In this document: in pieces, positions 49,431-60,395 of the stretch
How positions within the stretch are numbered: position 1 is the stretch's first letter
Layout: every line of letters begins with the position of its first letter
DNA from: Pocillopora verrucosa
Taxonomy: Eukaryota; Cnidaria; Anthozoa; Scleractinia; Pocilloporidae
DNA: 64,000 nucleotides
Assembly (NCBI RefSeq): GCF_036669915.1
Contig: NC_089316.1
Coordinates: forward strand, 6,116,271-6,180,270
Direction: 5' to 3'
Position numbers and translations under genes: made by a program
Notes under the pieces: model-generated
Databases searched by the model: none
What the model was told of the DNA's origin: nothing
Seen by the model: the letters and a program-made list of their open reading frames with translations, nothing else

Positions 49431-50582
49431 ATGAATAGTTCAATATCCATTCTGCTTACACATTAGCATGAGATATGGGAGTCACCCTGACGAGCAAGCT
49501 CGAATGGATAAGGCATAGAACGAAGGTTCGCGCCAAATGACACAGTTAGTTTATGCTAATTTCAACGTAATAATGTATAATGAACATTCAATGGGTATGA
49601 ATAGTTCAATATCCATTCTGCTTACTCATTAGCATGAGATATGAGATTCACCCCGTCCTCGCACTTGTAGTTCTAATCCTATAGTGCTAGAACATACTCT
49701 TCAAAACAACGAAACAAACCCCAACCTTAATAAACCCCCAAACTAACAAACCTCCTCAGCCTTATAAGGAGTAGGGCGGTGGCTAGTAAAGTAGTCCAGA
49801 AACCTAGAAGGCTTGTGTAAAACCAAACAAGTTATTTCTATGTCTGTAATTCTCAGTTAAATCACTTGGAAGTCTTGATAAAGTGTCGCCAGCCCCACCA
49901 CGGGCCAAGACTTGCCGCAGCTTGGTATAATGGTAAGCGGTTGCATTTGCTTTCCAGCCAACGTGGTCCATGATTTCCCTGAGCTTAATCTCATATAGTG
50001 CAAGCGAAATTGCGCAGCCACTTCTAAGGCCATGAAGAAATGGGTGGCGTCCTTTGAAAGCATCGGGGATCTTTTTGACATATGAAATTAACCTCGCCTT
50101 GGCAGCTGATGAATCACGAGCCCAGGGAGTATGTCTCCCGAGGGGCTTATTGGCCTAAACAAGTACCCCCGTCTTACATCGACTTTGAGATAGTCACACA
50201 TCTCAATGCAGACCTCTAGAGCTACAACGGGGCCAGGGGGTTGGGGCCAATTTCGGGGCCATAAACGTAACCTTGGCTCTTTGAGATCGAAGGGACCGAA
50301 GCAATGGTCCAATCAGCAAATTAAATTGGCACCAGAACCGGCTTGAGTTGAAGGAACCTCATTGAGATCGCCAGAACTACCAGAAGTATTCCCAGTCGTA
50401 GGGACGACGCGACTTGTTGACTATAAAAGGGCAATAATCTCCGAAGGCTGAGATATTATAGCAGATGGGAGAACAAGGGACCGTCGAGAGGACCAACTGC
50501 ATGGAACGAAGGTTCGCGCCAAATGACACAGTTAGTTTATGCTATTTTCAACGTCATAATGTATAATGAATATTCAAAGGGT
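49431..50582 (-). mobile_element. Tyrosine-recombinase element with split direct repeats
   Basis: Two repeat types flank a recombinase fragment. R1 (ATGAATAGTTCAATATCCAT...) occurs at 49431-49487 and 49597-49653. R2 (GAACGAAGGTTCGCGCC...) occurs at 49513-49596 and 50499-50582. In coding direction the order is R2, ORF, R1, R2, R1, the A1-ORF-B1-A2-B2 plan of PAT/Ngaro-type DIRS elements. The right boundary GGGTTTGAATAAG and left boundary CGATATGAATAG flank a locus whose paralogous empty sites read CGATATGAATAAG (about 3090, 19120). No target duplication is needed, only one shared core (ATGAATA). At 1.15 kb it lacks reverse transcriptase and looks internally deleted. Confidence 0.75.
49804..50312 (-). 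pseudogene. Tyrosine recombinase catalytic domain (frameshifted)
   Basis: One frame gives VDVRRGYLFRPISPSG. After a shift of frame near 50100-50135, the other gives AKARLISYVKKIPDAFKG, then HGLRSGCAISLAL, IMDHVGWKANATAYHYTKL and a tail to TAG at 49804-49806. The blocks HGLR, HVGW and the Tyr in AYHY match the H-x-x-R, H/W and nucleophile Tyr of tyrosine recombinases as found in DIRS/Ngaro and Crypton elements. Upstream (to about 50430) a Ser/Thr/Gly-rich frame could be an N-terminal gag-like remnant. The frameshift makes it non-functional as it stands. Confidence 0.75.
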
Positions 50583-50589
50583 TTGAATA

Positions 50590-51271
50590 AGATTGTACTT
50601 CGAAATTGTCAGTTTCATGCAAAATTTTATTGTTATTCCTTCCTTTGTATACAATATCAAATTCTTAGCTCCGAGACAATTAATGTTATTTCTAGTGTTC
50701 TAATTGGGACTCTATATTTAGCTCCAGGTACGCAGCATTGCTTACAGGAGAAGTCCACTTCCTTTTTACTGCTAACTGAACATTTGAAATTATGCCATCG
50801 TGAATATCCACATCGCTATCACACCTTAAATGACAATTAATATATTAACAATCGTTTTACCATTATTTTTGTCATTCTCATTGTTATAATTACTATCATT
50901 AAAAGCAGTAGTGGTAGTATTGTCATTAGTTCAAGTAGTATTACTATCATTATAATTGCTACTGTTATTGTAATTATTATCATTACTATTAATATTATCA
51001 TATTTCAAGGTATATTTCAATCTATCCCTTCGCTTATTGGGTTTCATTTACAAGGATAACCTAAGCTTTTCAGTGCAGATGAATGGAAGCCATCAACGTA
51101 GATGATCTAGGATGGTAAATAAGTAGTACTGAAACTATCAGATAATTTCTCTAGTTTTACTGAATGTACCCCTATAGGATTTAAATATTATTTGTGGGGT
51201 GATTTATGGCCAGTTGAATCACAGGCCAAGTAAAGAGTTTTTTATGACAGGATTGTCGATGAACAGGTATT
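50590..51271. repeat. 3' spacer of locus G with low-complexity tract
   Basis: Continues the spacer paralogous to 59810-60395. About 50850-51003 is an ATT/AGT-rich tract like those 3' of the other loci. No gene. Confidence 0.7.
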
Positions 51272-54200
51272 TTACTCAAGGTAAAACATCTCCCAGTCAT
51301 CAGGTGAGAAGTTTCGTGTACCAGCCAAGATTGTGGTTGGTTCTTGTGCTGCTTCTGGTAGCTTGTAGTTTTTAGGTTGGGTGTATGACTCATTGTTGCT
51401 GTTAGCACTATCTGCAATGTAAATATCCCAGCCATCTCCAAATGCTGGTCCCGATTGTTGATAAATTGCATATGTTGACTGTGATAACATGCCCTTAAAT
51501 GGATGCAGTTCTTCTTTGTCCGTAGAGAAAACATGAACACATTGGAAGTGTAGCCATAGAGAAGCATCTAAAGAACAAAAGGGTAGGTAGAATTTAAACT
51601 GCTGCTTTGTTTGGGTAAGGAAGTGGTTAAAGGGCCGCTGACTAGAACACCGCACAGTGGAAATATCAGAGACTGATTTACGTGCATAGTTTGGCCTTTC
51701 AAGGAGTAATGAGCTCGGAGTTCAACGAAAGTCTATTTACCCCAAGCGATATCAGTATATCCTCCAAACAAGTACTGGCCATTTTTGATGATGGTCACGG
51801 TGTGTTTTTTGCGGTCGCAACTGGTGTGGAAGGTGTTTACAACCCAGCCGTGCTTGGAGGCGCGGTGACACAGCAGTCATCGTGAAGGCTTTCCCACAGC
51901 AGGTGCTAGGAAATGTGAAAGGTTACCGAGAAAGCCCCCGATGTTTGACAAAATTGTAGAATTGATGGAAATACCTGTGAAATATAGCAACGATGTCACA
52001 CTGTGAAGATTATGAAAGTCATTCTGACACAAATAGAGTTTTTCATCAATAATGATTGATGGTGAAGTTTGCAGATTGCAAATTTCATGTATCACGAAAT
52101 ATTGTGAAAGCTAACAGAGAAACCAAAGGAAACACAATTTAACGGCGATAATAATTCGTAATGATAATTTTGAAATTATCATTAATTCATAATAAAATTA
52201 TAGAACTTAAAAACATTAACAAAAATTAACAAATATCCTTGTATAACTGGCTGACTGACCAAAGGTGTAATACAAGTCAACGTTGTATCAATTTTCAATT
52301 TGGAGTAAATTTATAATAACGCTATATTTGAAAATTTTTTTATATAGTTCTAAGCATGAAACCGCTGCAGCTGTTCCATAGTTTTACCCCTGTACTTATT
52401 AAAGAGTTGCGTAAGCCTTACCTGATACATTTTAGCAGCGAGGGCCATCAAATCCAGACGGACAACCGCAGTCAAAACTATTGAGTCGATCAATGCAGGT
52501 TCCACTATGCAGACATGGATCATCCTTGCAGTCGTTGATGTCTGTACAAAAGGTATAGAAGCATTAAAAATATTACATATGGCTCTTCTGCGGCTCTTGT
52601 GGTCCCTATAAGGGTTGAAAAATCTATTCTTGTTGTTAGGAAGAGTTACGTAGCCCGCGAGAGTGCATGGAGTCTCTGATCAGCGGTCTAGAACGAGAAC
52701 CGCGGTGAGGACGCAATGGTTTTTTGAATGTATAGTGTTCGGCAACAAACACATAATTTTTTTGTTGTTCGGAATGAAGAACCTGTCATCTTAGAAAGGA
52801 TTAGTAAATATTGACGATGACTCGCAGACGTGGTTTCCAGCAATTTGAACATTCGACATTTGTCCAAAGCTTTTCGAAAACTAAAGATAGAAACAAAGAT
52901 GAAGCCGATCGACACACTTAACTATCTAGATGTCAAGACATTGAAACCTTTATGGAGGCCAGAGTCGAAAACAACTGCGTCCTAACAGGCTCTTCCTTTA
53001 TCTTTTTCGACGAAAATGTCGTTTGCATGCTTAAGCCTTTGTGTTTCGTTTAAACTAAAGTAAATATAAGAGGAGAAACCAATTTCAACTGAGTACTGAT
53101 TCCTTTGCGGTAGACGCACTTGTTTGGCAATCTTTTCCCGTAAACCCGATGGCGCAAACACATACATAACTTTTGGTATAGTACTGTGCCACACATGTCC
53201 CACCATTTTGGCAAGGTCCCTTTGCGCATGGGGACTACGAAGGAAACATGGGAAAAACAATGAGTAGGTAACACGTAAAAGATCAGCGCTATTAACTAAT
53301 GACTTAGCCAAGCGAACAAACGTAACCATAAACTAGGTCAAGCCAATGCAAAGAAGATATCAAGCAGAGCCTCAGGAAACTAAGTCTATATAGTTCTGAA
53401 AATGGTGAGATTACCTATGAAAAGAAGAACCTCTCTACCCCTCTTACTTTTGAGTGTCGTTTGAATGGGAGATACAGAAACCCTTCAATCGAAGGTCCAG
53501 CTGCAGTCTTTGTACTTAGAAGAAAGAGAGCTGACCCCCCCCTCCCCTCTCCCGCTCTTTTCCCTATCATTCTCGAGAAAAATGAACTATTTGTCATGTA
53601 AAAGATCAACGAAGGATCACATTTAGTAACACCAAAATCATTTTGGCAAGGCTTAAGTATTCAGGTCAGAAAATAGCTTAAGAGTTCCTTTACTGCTTGC
53701 AAACAATATTTAAAAACTAAGAGCAGTTTAATTTTCGCCTAAACACAGACATCAAATTTTCATTTTCGTTTTCATTTATCTCCGGCAGCAAAAATTAAGC
53801 ACTAATCAATATCGTAATTACTAAATATTTATTTTGGTCAGTAGCCTAACCCAAGCTTTCAAACACGGCCACTATAAGGGGAACGAAGTCGAGATAAGCA
53901 AGCTGCAGAGGATATGAATCGAAATTATTCAACCATGTATGTTGAAATAATTTTCTTCCTTCATTAAAATTAATCGATAAATTTATTTCTGTAGAAAGGA
54001 ATTTTTAGATATTATTTTAGGCATGTATGATTTCGCAATAAGGCACTTTTTCTATAACACCTGTTCGATTTAATTAAAATGTATTTTCCTTTGGGGCTTT
54101 TCTCCTACAGCACGCAAAATTTAGATAATATTGAACCAGATCACTTACCCAAATACTGTAATGATTAAATTTATTATCGTTTTTGGAGAATTTGTCCCAA

Positions 54201-54635
54201 TTGTTGTACTTTTCTGATGGAAGCAGCTCACATCGGCGTGTTCCGGTCACGGAAATACTTGCCTCCAAGTTATACGAAAAACACTTTGGGTTGGCTGCAC
54301 AGGCAAATCTACATTCGTCACCGTCTTCAACTTGGGCTGAAATGATCTTCTTGATATTCAAGTAAGAAAATGTTTCTTCTACCATCATCATCAACAACAC
54401 GTCTTCTGAGGAATCTCGATTGAGACCTTTGAAAAAAAAAAGGGTCCACGAAGTTTTTATAAACAGCTAGTGACCCAGCTCTGCTAAACGCTATTACCAT
54501 CACAAATAACGAACGAAATTTCAAATTATCGCAGAAAATAAACCTTACAGTACCTTGCGAAGTATGAAGACAACCACAAAGGCAGACCAGGAAATACAAA
54601 CATTTTCCAAGTCTCAGTTGGACGCCGAGTCCCAT
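51272..54635 (-). pseudogene. Locus G: PAN-EGF-EGF-TLDc pseudogene
   Basis: Sister of locus H. Exons: 54554-54635 (signal, MGLGVQLRLG), a PAN exon ending at 54149, 53120-53234 (EGF1), 52422-52541 (EGF2, DINDCKDDPCLHSG), 51741-51974 and 51272-51567 (TLDc). Breaks: TAA at 52434-52432 where H has Glu after the last EGF2 Cys, and TGA at 51879-51877 where all others have Trp (Q/R-W-LLCHRAS). The PAN 5' edge has a TAG in the frame that would join the signal exon. In the last exon two small indels cancel out: a stretch of about 14 residues is read in another frame (SLWLHFQCVHVFSTDK), yet both ends are in frame. The promoter block seen at A-F was not recognised here. Most likely a dead duplicate. Confidence 0.78.
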
Positions 54636-55799
54636 ATCTTCTCTTTGAGAGGTTGAATTGTTATAATACACGATATAACAGCATTGACCGGATGGCTTTA
54701 TCAAAGCAATATTATTCACTAAAGTGGCTTCTAAGAGTAACATTTTAAAAATATTCGTTGTTATTTGACCAGAAGGAAATGTAATTAAATGACGCAACTA
54801 CGGTTTCTAGGTTATTCGTAATTAAATGTCAAGGTTAGTGGCGTTAAGTAAGTTATTTGAGCACCTGTCTCCATCAGACCAAAACGCATATAATATCCTT
54901 GTTAAACAGTTTAACAAAACTAACGGCACTTGCTTAATCCAGTCACTCGGTATTATTTTATACCGTAAATAGCTTCGCACAAAAATCCTTAAAGGGCACG
55001 GTGTGGTGTGTTGAAACACTGTATAAAGGTAAAATCAGGTATTGTGGTGTATATCCTCTCATATGAAAATAAAGTACATGTTTATCGGCGAAAACAAGAG
55101 AAGCCTGAGCTGTTATTGAGCTGTCTGATTAAATCGCTTCTTCTCATTTTTCACCTTTTCCGTACCTTCAGCTTTTAAAGTTTCAAATTTTTACTGAACT
55201 GACCACGAGTTTGAAGCTCAGGCTTCCTGCAGAGTGGCACGATGAACAATGTTTAGATTGAATGATAACAATATTGAAATTGCGTTTTTCGCTGACGTTT
55301 TTTGTGAATTCTTCCTCTACATACAGTATTTGATAAGAACGATGTCTTGTTTTATAAAATTATTGGTCCCCTGAATGATTTGATTTTATTGTTCAAATAA
55401 GGTCACCAGCTAGCTCCTGTTTATCAGCTTTTATCTATTTTAAATTCATAGCTTACTTCGCTAAGAATCTATATTATTGCTATCGTCAATATCGATAACA
55501 CCATCTCATTTTGTTTATTAATATTGTTATCAATAAAGGGCAAAATTACTGAGCGCTGATTGGTTGAGAGAGAGGGCATTTTTTCTTAATCGAGGGCATT
55601 TTTAGTAATCAAGAGAGGGCATGATTACCTGTTAATGATTGGCTAATCCGTTGCATAGCAACCGTTCGTTATCTTGAAATTTGTTAAAAATAGACTGCGC
55701 GCGTGATTTTCCTTAATAGTACTTGGCCTCATGTGATTACCTATACTTATTGTTATCTTAATTGTTATCATCTCTATTATTTCTATTATTATTACTATA
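54636..55799. other. Spacer between G and I
   Basis: No gene recognised. About 55540-55625 contains repeats of GAGGGCATTTTT next to GAGCGCTGATTGGTTGAGAG, which I take as a dispersed repeat fragment. The rest shows nothing supportable. Confidence 0.45.
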
Positions 55800-56030
55800 A
55801 TTTGTTTTTAAAGCATATCCCTAATGAATTTAAAGGCGATCTTCGCACTTTTTTTTTTACTACTGAAGCAGTAGTGAAAATAAGGTCTGAAAAACTTCAG
55901 GCCCGTTCGGGATTATAATCCATAACCTCTGCGATAGTGTTCATTACTGCGAAGATCGCCTTCGAATTCATTTCTTAAATCACAGGTAACATATATGATT
56001 TTCATATATTTACAGTCATTCATATCCCTG
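55800..56030 (-). mobile_element. tRNA-derived SINE-like element
   Basis: On the minus strand, 55940-55899 reads like a tRNA 3' half with a degenerate B box (GGATTATAATCCC) and GGGCCTGAAG. Inverted flanks AATGAATTTAAAGGCGATCTTCGCA (55823-55847) and TGCGAAGATCGCCTTCGAATTCATT (55949-55973) surround it. ATATATGATTTTCATATAT follows. Such elements are widespread in coral genomes from general knowledge. Confidence 0.55.
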
Positions 56031-56251
56031 ATATTTGCCTTAGCAAATCAATTTACAGTGACAAGGTACTAAGCAGATTATTACAAGCCAAGTAGTACAT
56101 CTCTGATAGAAAGTAGGTGCTGCCGAAACTACGAGATCAGTGCTATTGTAGGTAACCCGGTAGGATGTAAATAGTCTTCGCAGGGTAGCGCTCAAATGAA
56201 ACACAGTCCAGAAAAGCGTTTTTGATGACAGTGATGCTACGGAAAGGTATT

Positions 56252-57485
56252 CTAAGTAAGATGAAATACTTCCCAGTCCCCAGGTGAAAAGTTATCTGTA
56301 CCGGTCAAGAGTTTACGTTGATCCCTACTCCATCCGGTAGTTCGTAAACCCTGTTTCCTCCAAAAAATGCGTATGATTCCATGTTGCTGTTGGCGTGGTC
56401 CACTATGTAAATGTCCCAGGCGGCTCCAAATGTTGAACCTTTTCCTGAGTCGCCGAAAGCTGTAAATTGTGGCCACAACACCGTGCTCTTAAATGGATAT
56501 AATTCCTCTTTGTTCCGTAAAGAGAGTATGAACGAATTGTTGGTGCTTTTGTAGTCACCTTTAGTATCTGAAGAGCAAGCGCGTGATTACCAATTAGAGT
56601 GACAGCCAAGGGTAAAGGGTGCGTGTTTCTGACTTGCACATGCTATGTATTTATTGACTACGTGAGAGGACCGGAAGTGAAAGTTTTTGGGTGAAGTTCA
56701 TAACGTTTGGACCTCCTTTCTATTTTCATTCGTAACCTATTTTTTTCTTAATGTTTTTCAATAATTGCGCGCTTGTTGCCGAACAGATCATATAATAAAC
56801 TGTCAGATCATTTCAAGTTGATTCGATCAATCAATTAATGAATATATAAATAGCTGAACGAGTTTATAAAACATTGATATTTAAGCATATAGGAGATGTT
56901 GTTTTTTCCATTTTGCTTGTTGCACTATGAGTAGAGTGAATATCGACATTGAAGAAAATCTCTCATAAAATAATGACGTCGTCAATGTTGGTACCGGAAA
57001 CGTGGACCCCCATAAAAAGGCTCAGTATTGAGAGGGCAGCGGGTTGTTTTTTAGTTTCATGAAAGTTCTCGCTTCAGTTAAGGGATAATGATACGATTTT
57101 CAAAGGAGTGTAGAAATAAAAGAAAAAAAGAAAACAATACGAAAAAGCAATAACAATAACCCTAACAGTTAGAAGAGAAAGCAAAGCAAACAAATCCAAA
57201 TCAAAATAAGAGCATGGTTGTTTTTTAGTTTCAGGAAAGTTATATTTACCCCATGGAACATCGGTGTATCCTCCAAATACGTACTGGCCATTTTTGATGA
57301 TGATCACAGTATAAATTTTATTGTCGCATCTGTCATGAAAGGTTTTTGCAGCCCAGCCGTGCGTAGAGGCGCGGTGGCACAGCAACCACTGTGAATTATT
57401 TCCTACTGAGCAGGCGACAAAAAATGTGACAGATTGCCGAGAAACTTGGTGTTACCCGCCAATATTGTAGAATTGATCAATATGC
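56252..57485 (-). pseudogene. Locus I: orphan TLDc remnant
   Basis: Only the two TLDc exons remain. 57250-57485 is 236 nt instead of 234, with two extra bases in the AVGN codons (CCTGCTCAGTAGGA), so it is frameshifted. 56252-56567 begins in frame (NNSFILSLRNKEELYPFKS, AAWDIYIVDHANSN) but shifts near 56310, the end FSPGDWEVFHLT being in another frame. Splice signals (TCTTCAG acceptor; GGGGTAAATA donor) are still recognisable. No EGF, PAN or signal exon follows upstream: beyond 57730 the intron repeat runs directly into spacer. Confidence 0.8.
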
Positions 57486-58170
57486 CTAAGCAAAAAAGTA
57501 TATAGTACTTACTATTGGCTTTTGGCACTAGCAATTATAATAATAATGATAATAATAAAAACTCTTGATATATCGGGCCTCGTAGGAAGCTTCGCTCTTA
57601 GATTTTGCCTTGCGATAGGATTTCATATAATAATCATAATCATATCAATAATAATGATAATAATGACAATAACAATAATAGTATCAATAAAAATAAAAAT
57701 AATAAAATATTAATAATATTATTAATTGACATATAGAGAAGTTTTGACTGTGCTCTGTTCTATTGTAAAGCAGTTAAGAAGCAGTAGGAGCCCGAAAGAA
57801 GAGTAGGGGGGAATCACGATAGACTGCATCGCACCCCTCCCTGAGAACTAATGGTGTGTTCCCCCCCCCCATAAAATGATCCAAAACATGGTCCAAAATA
57901 TGGTCCAAAAAATAGTCCAGTCCATATTTTACCCTATGCCTTTTTTTTTTACCACTCAAGATTGGCAGCAACAATATCATCAAGGGCCTGGCTGCTAAGG
58001 GCTATAAAAGAACATAAAAGAAGATAAATTCCATTAGTTTGAGAGACGTGTTGGAATTGCATTTTTTGATCGACGCAAATTTTCGGTTTTATTCCGAAAG
58101 GGAGATGGTGCTTCGTTCTCTCGTGGAGAGATAAATTTCACGAACGAAATTTTTGCCAACAGACACCGGG
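57486..58170. other. AT-rich intron relic and spacer
   Basis: 57535-57720 is rich in ATA/ATAATA repeats. 57850-57930 has several TGGTCCAAAA-type repeats beside a C10 run. From about 58020 the sequence parallels 17200-17400. No gene. Confidence 0.55.
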
Positions 58171-58200
58171 CTGACGAAGGTCTAACGCTCGAAACGTCAG
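58171..58200 (+). other. Penelope-type terminal motif, second copy
   Basis: Same 30-bp CTGACG...CGTCAG motif as at 17405-17434, with a single base difference (TCTAAC for TCTAGC). The flank ACACCGGG before and CTTTTAAACTCTTTACGGTG after is shared with the first copy. Confidence 0.4.
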
Positions 58201-60059
58201 CTTTTAAACTCTTTACGGTGACCAGTCTACGTTAACATAATACCGTTGATAATACTAAATTACTGTACCCTGTTACTACTACATTACCAGAGCCACTTCA
58301 GTGAGAAATATGGACATTCTACAGGTCTTGTCACATCGTGGAAAATAAATAAAAACACTCCAGCGTTGAACGAAAAGCTTAAGAGATGACGACATCGTAA
58401 TATGTTTTCTCTTAGCTGAGATACGCACGACTGAACAGAGTGCATAATGCAATACTATACATTTTTTCTGCATTGTAAGTAAAGCAGGTTTGCTGCTGGC
58501 AGTTTAGGTCTTATAGGTTCTTCCTTGCACATGCCATGTTTCGTTTTAAATACGTTGATTTGAAACCGTGGTAAAAATTTGCAATTTTTTTTCAGCTTAT
58601 TGTGGTTCCCAGGTTGTATATAGGTGACAAGGGTCAACGATTTTTGTTCAATCGTTTAATGATCAAGAACCCCCAACTGCGTGTTGATTTAGTTTAAGAA
58701 TGATAATGCACACTGCAGAATTTTAAATCCTCGCCAAAATAATGACTAAAATAAATCATAACCGAACGTGAAACAGCGCAGCACCGTGAACCCAAAGTTT
58801 TCCATCTATTTAATATATTTTCAATTGATTTCGTGACACTCGATGATTTAACAATCCGACATTCGTTTAGCGTGGACTGTACTTCTATCGACAACGATAT
58901 TCGTCACCACAGTGGTCAAAATGTTGTGGACTCGCGAGGCGCAGCCCTGTGAATCCACAACAAAAACTCGTTTGATTCTTCACTTTTCGGATCGATCATA
59001 AATTGAAGAAGAACCTCCGCCATTTTGAAATTTGGCTAATTTATTTTACCCATTCGATTCAGTCGAGGAAATTGTTGATGGTCTCCCTCCCATGTGCCGA
59101 CGTACCTTCGGGGGAAAACCGGTCGTGTAATAATTTTAAGAGACAGTTAACCTAATGAAAAACTCCAAGGCACAGCTTGATGAATCTTGAAGAGCTGAGA
59201 TCAATTTCGAAGAAAGTGGGGGCCCTAACCTAATTCTTAGATCTCTTGAAAAACTCCACAGCACAGCTTGATGACTCTTGAAGAGCTGTGGTCAATTTCG
59301 ATGACTGAGGGCGCTCATATACTCAATGCTTAATTCGTAGTCATAAAGATCTACCAGAGTCTATTACTAATAGGCGTTGTTTCCCACGCTTTTGTACAGG
59401 ATACAGAAAGAGTCCTTGTCGCGACCAGTTTGGCTGTTTATAGTTACTGTCTCCACTTGAATTCCATTTGTAGAGAGTATGACGAGTCCCTTTTGGTGAG
59501 GAGAGGTACTGAATATTTTAGTGTCAGGTTTTCCCTCTGGTTTTCACTCTCGTTTGCAAAACGCCAATGAAATTATTGGAAACAATTTCTAACTGGGCAC
59601 CCCTTCCGCGATGAGTTATCAACGGGACGTGCATATTTTAAACATTGTTTTCGGCATACTGAAATGAGAGCATTTCGAAAACGTCTTCTCCTTTTTCTAG
59701 TAATTCTAGCTTTCAAAGTTTCGATTTGTAACTTATCCGACCCGACCATTTTAACCTTTCTATGGAGTACCGGAGGAAGATTGTATATTGTATTCAATAT
59801 GAATAAGATTGTAGATCGAAATTGTCAGTTTCATGCTAATTTTTATTGTTATTCCTTCCTTTGTATACAATATCAAATTCTTAGCTCCGAGACAACTAAT
59901 ATAATTGGGTCACTATATTTAGCTCCAGGTACACAGCACTGCTTACAGGAGAAGTCCACTTGCCTATTACTGCTAACCGAACATTTGAAATTATGCGATC
60001 GTGAACATCGATATCGCTATCACAACATGATTCACAATTATATTTACAATCATTTTAGC
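58201..60059. repeat. Spacer between I and H
   Basis: Paralogous to 17460-19380 and 1550-3310, with a short local duplication: the CACAGCTTGATGAATCTTG segment appears at about 59170 and again, mutated, at about 59263. The intact ATATGAATAAG site is near 59799. No gene. Confidence 0.65.
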
Positions 60060-60200
60060 ATAATTTTTGTTATTATCATTGTTATTACTTTTTTCATTAA
60101 TAGTAGTAGTAGTATTGTTATCAGTACAAGTTGCATTACTATCATTATAATTGCCATTGTTATTGTAATTATTATCATTATCATTACTATATATTATTAA
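60060..60200. repeat. ATT/AGT-rich low-complexity tract
   Basis: Positioned about 200 bp 3' of the stop codon of locus H, as in the other TLDc units. Confidence 0.8.
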
Positions 60201-60395
60201 GGTATATTTTAATCTATCCCTTCGCTTGTTGGATTTCATTTACAAAGAGTACCCTAAGCTTTTCAGTGCGGATAAATTGAAGTCATTTACGTAGATGATC
60301 TAAGATAGTAAATAAGTAGTGCTGAAACTATCAGATATCTGAAACTATCTAGTGAATCACAGGCCAAGTAAAGAGTTTTTGATGGCAAGGGTATT

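Noticed and set aside
49513..50582. Solo LTR retrotransposon explanation for the 84-bp direct repeats
   Set aside because: The repeats interleave with a second repeat pair and a tyrosine recombinase, and no target duplication is seen, which fits split direct repeats better than LTRs.
57843..57870. C/G homopolymer runs (C10 near 57860; G13 at 44640-44652) as functional elements
   Set aside because: Simple homopolymers in decayed spacer or intron sequence, shorter or absent in the paralogous copies.
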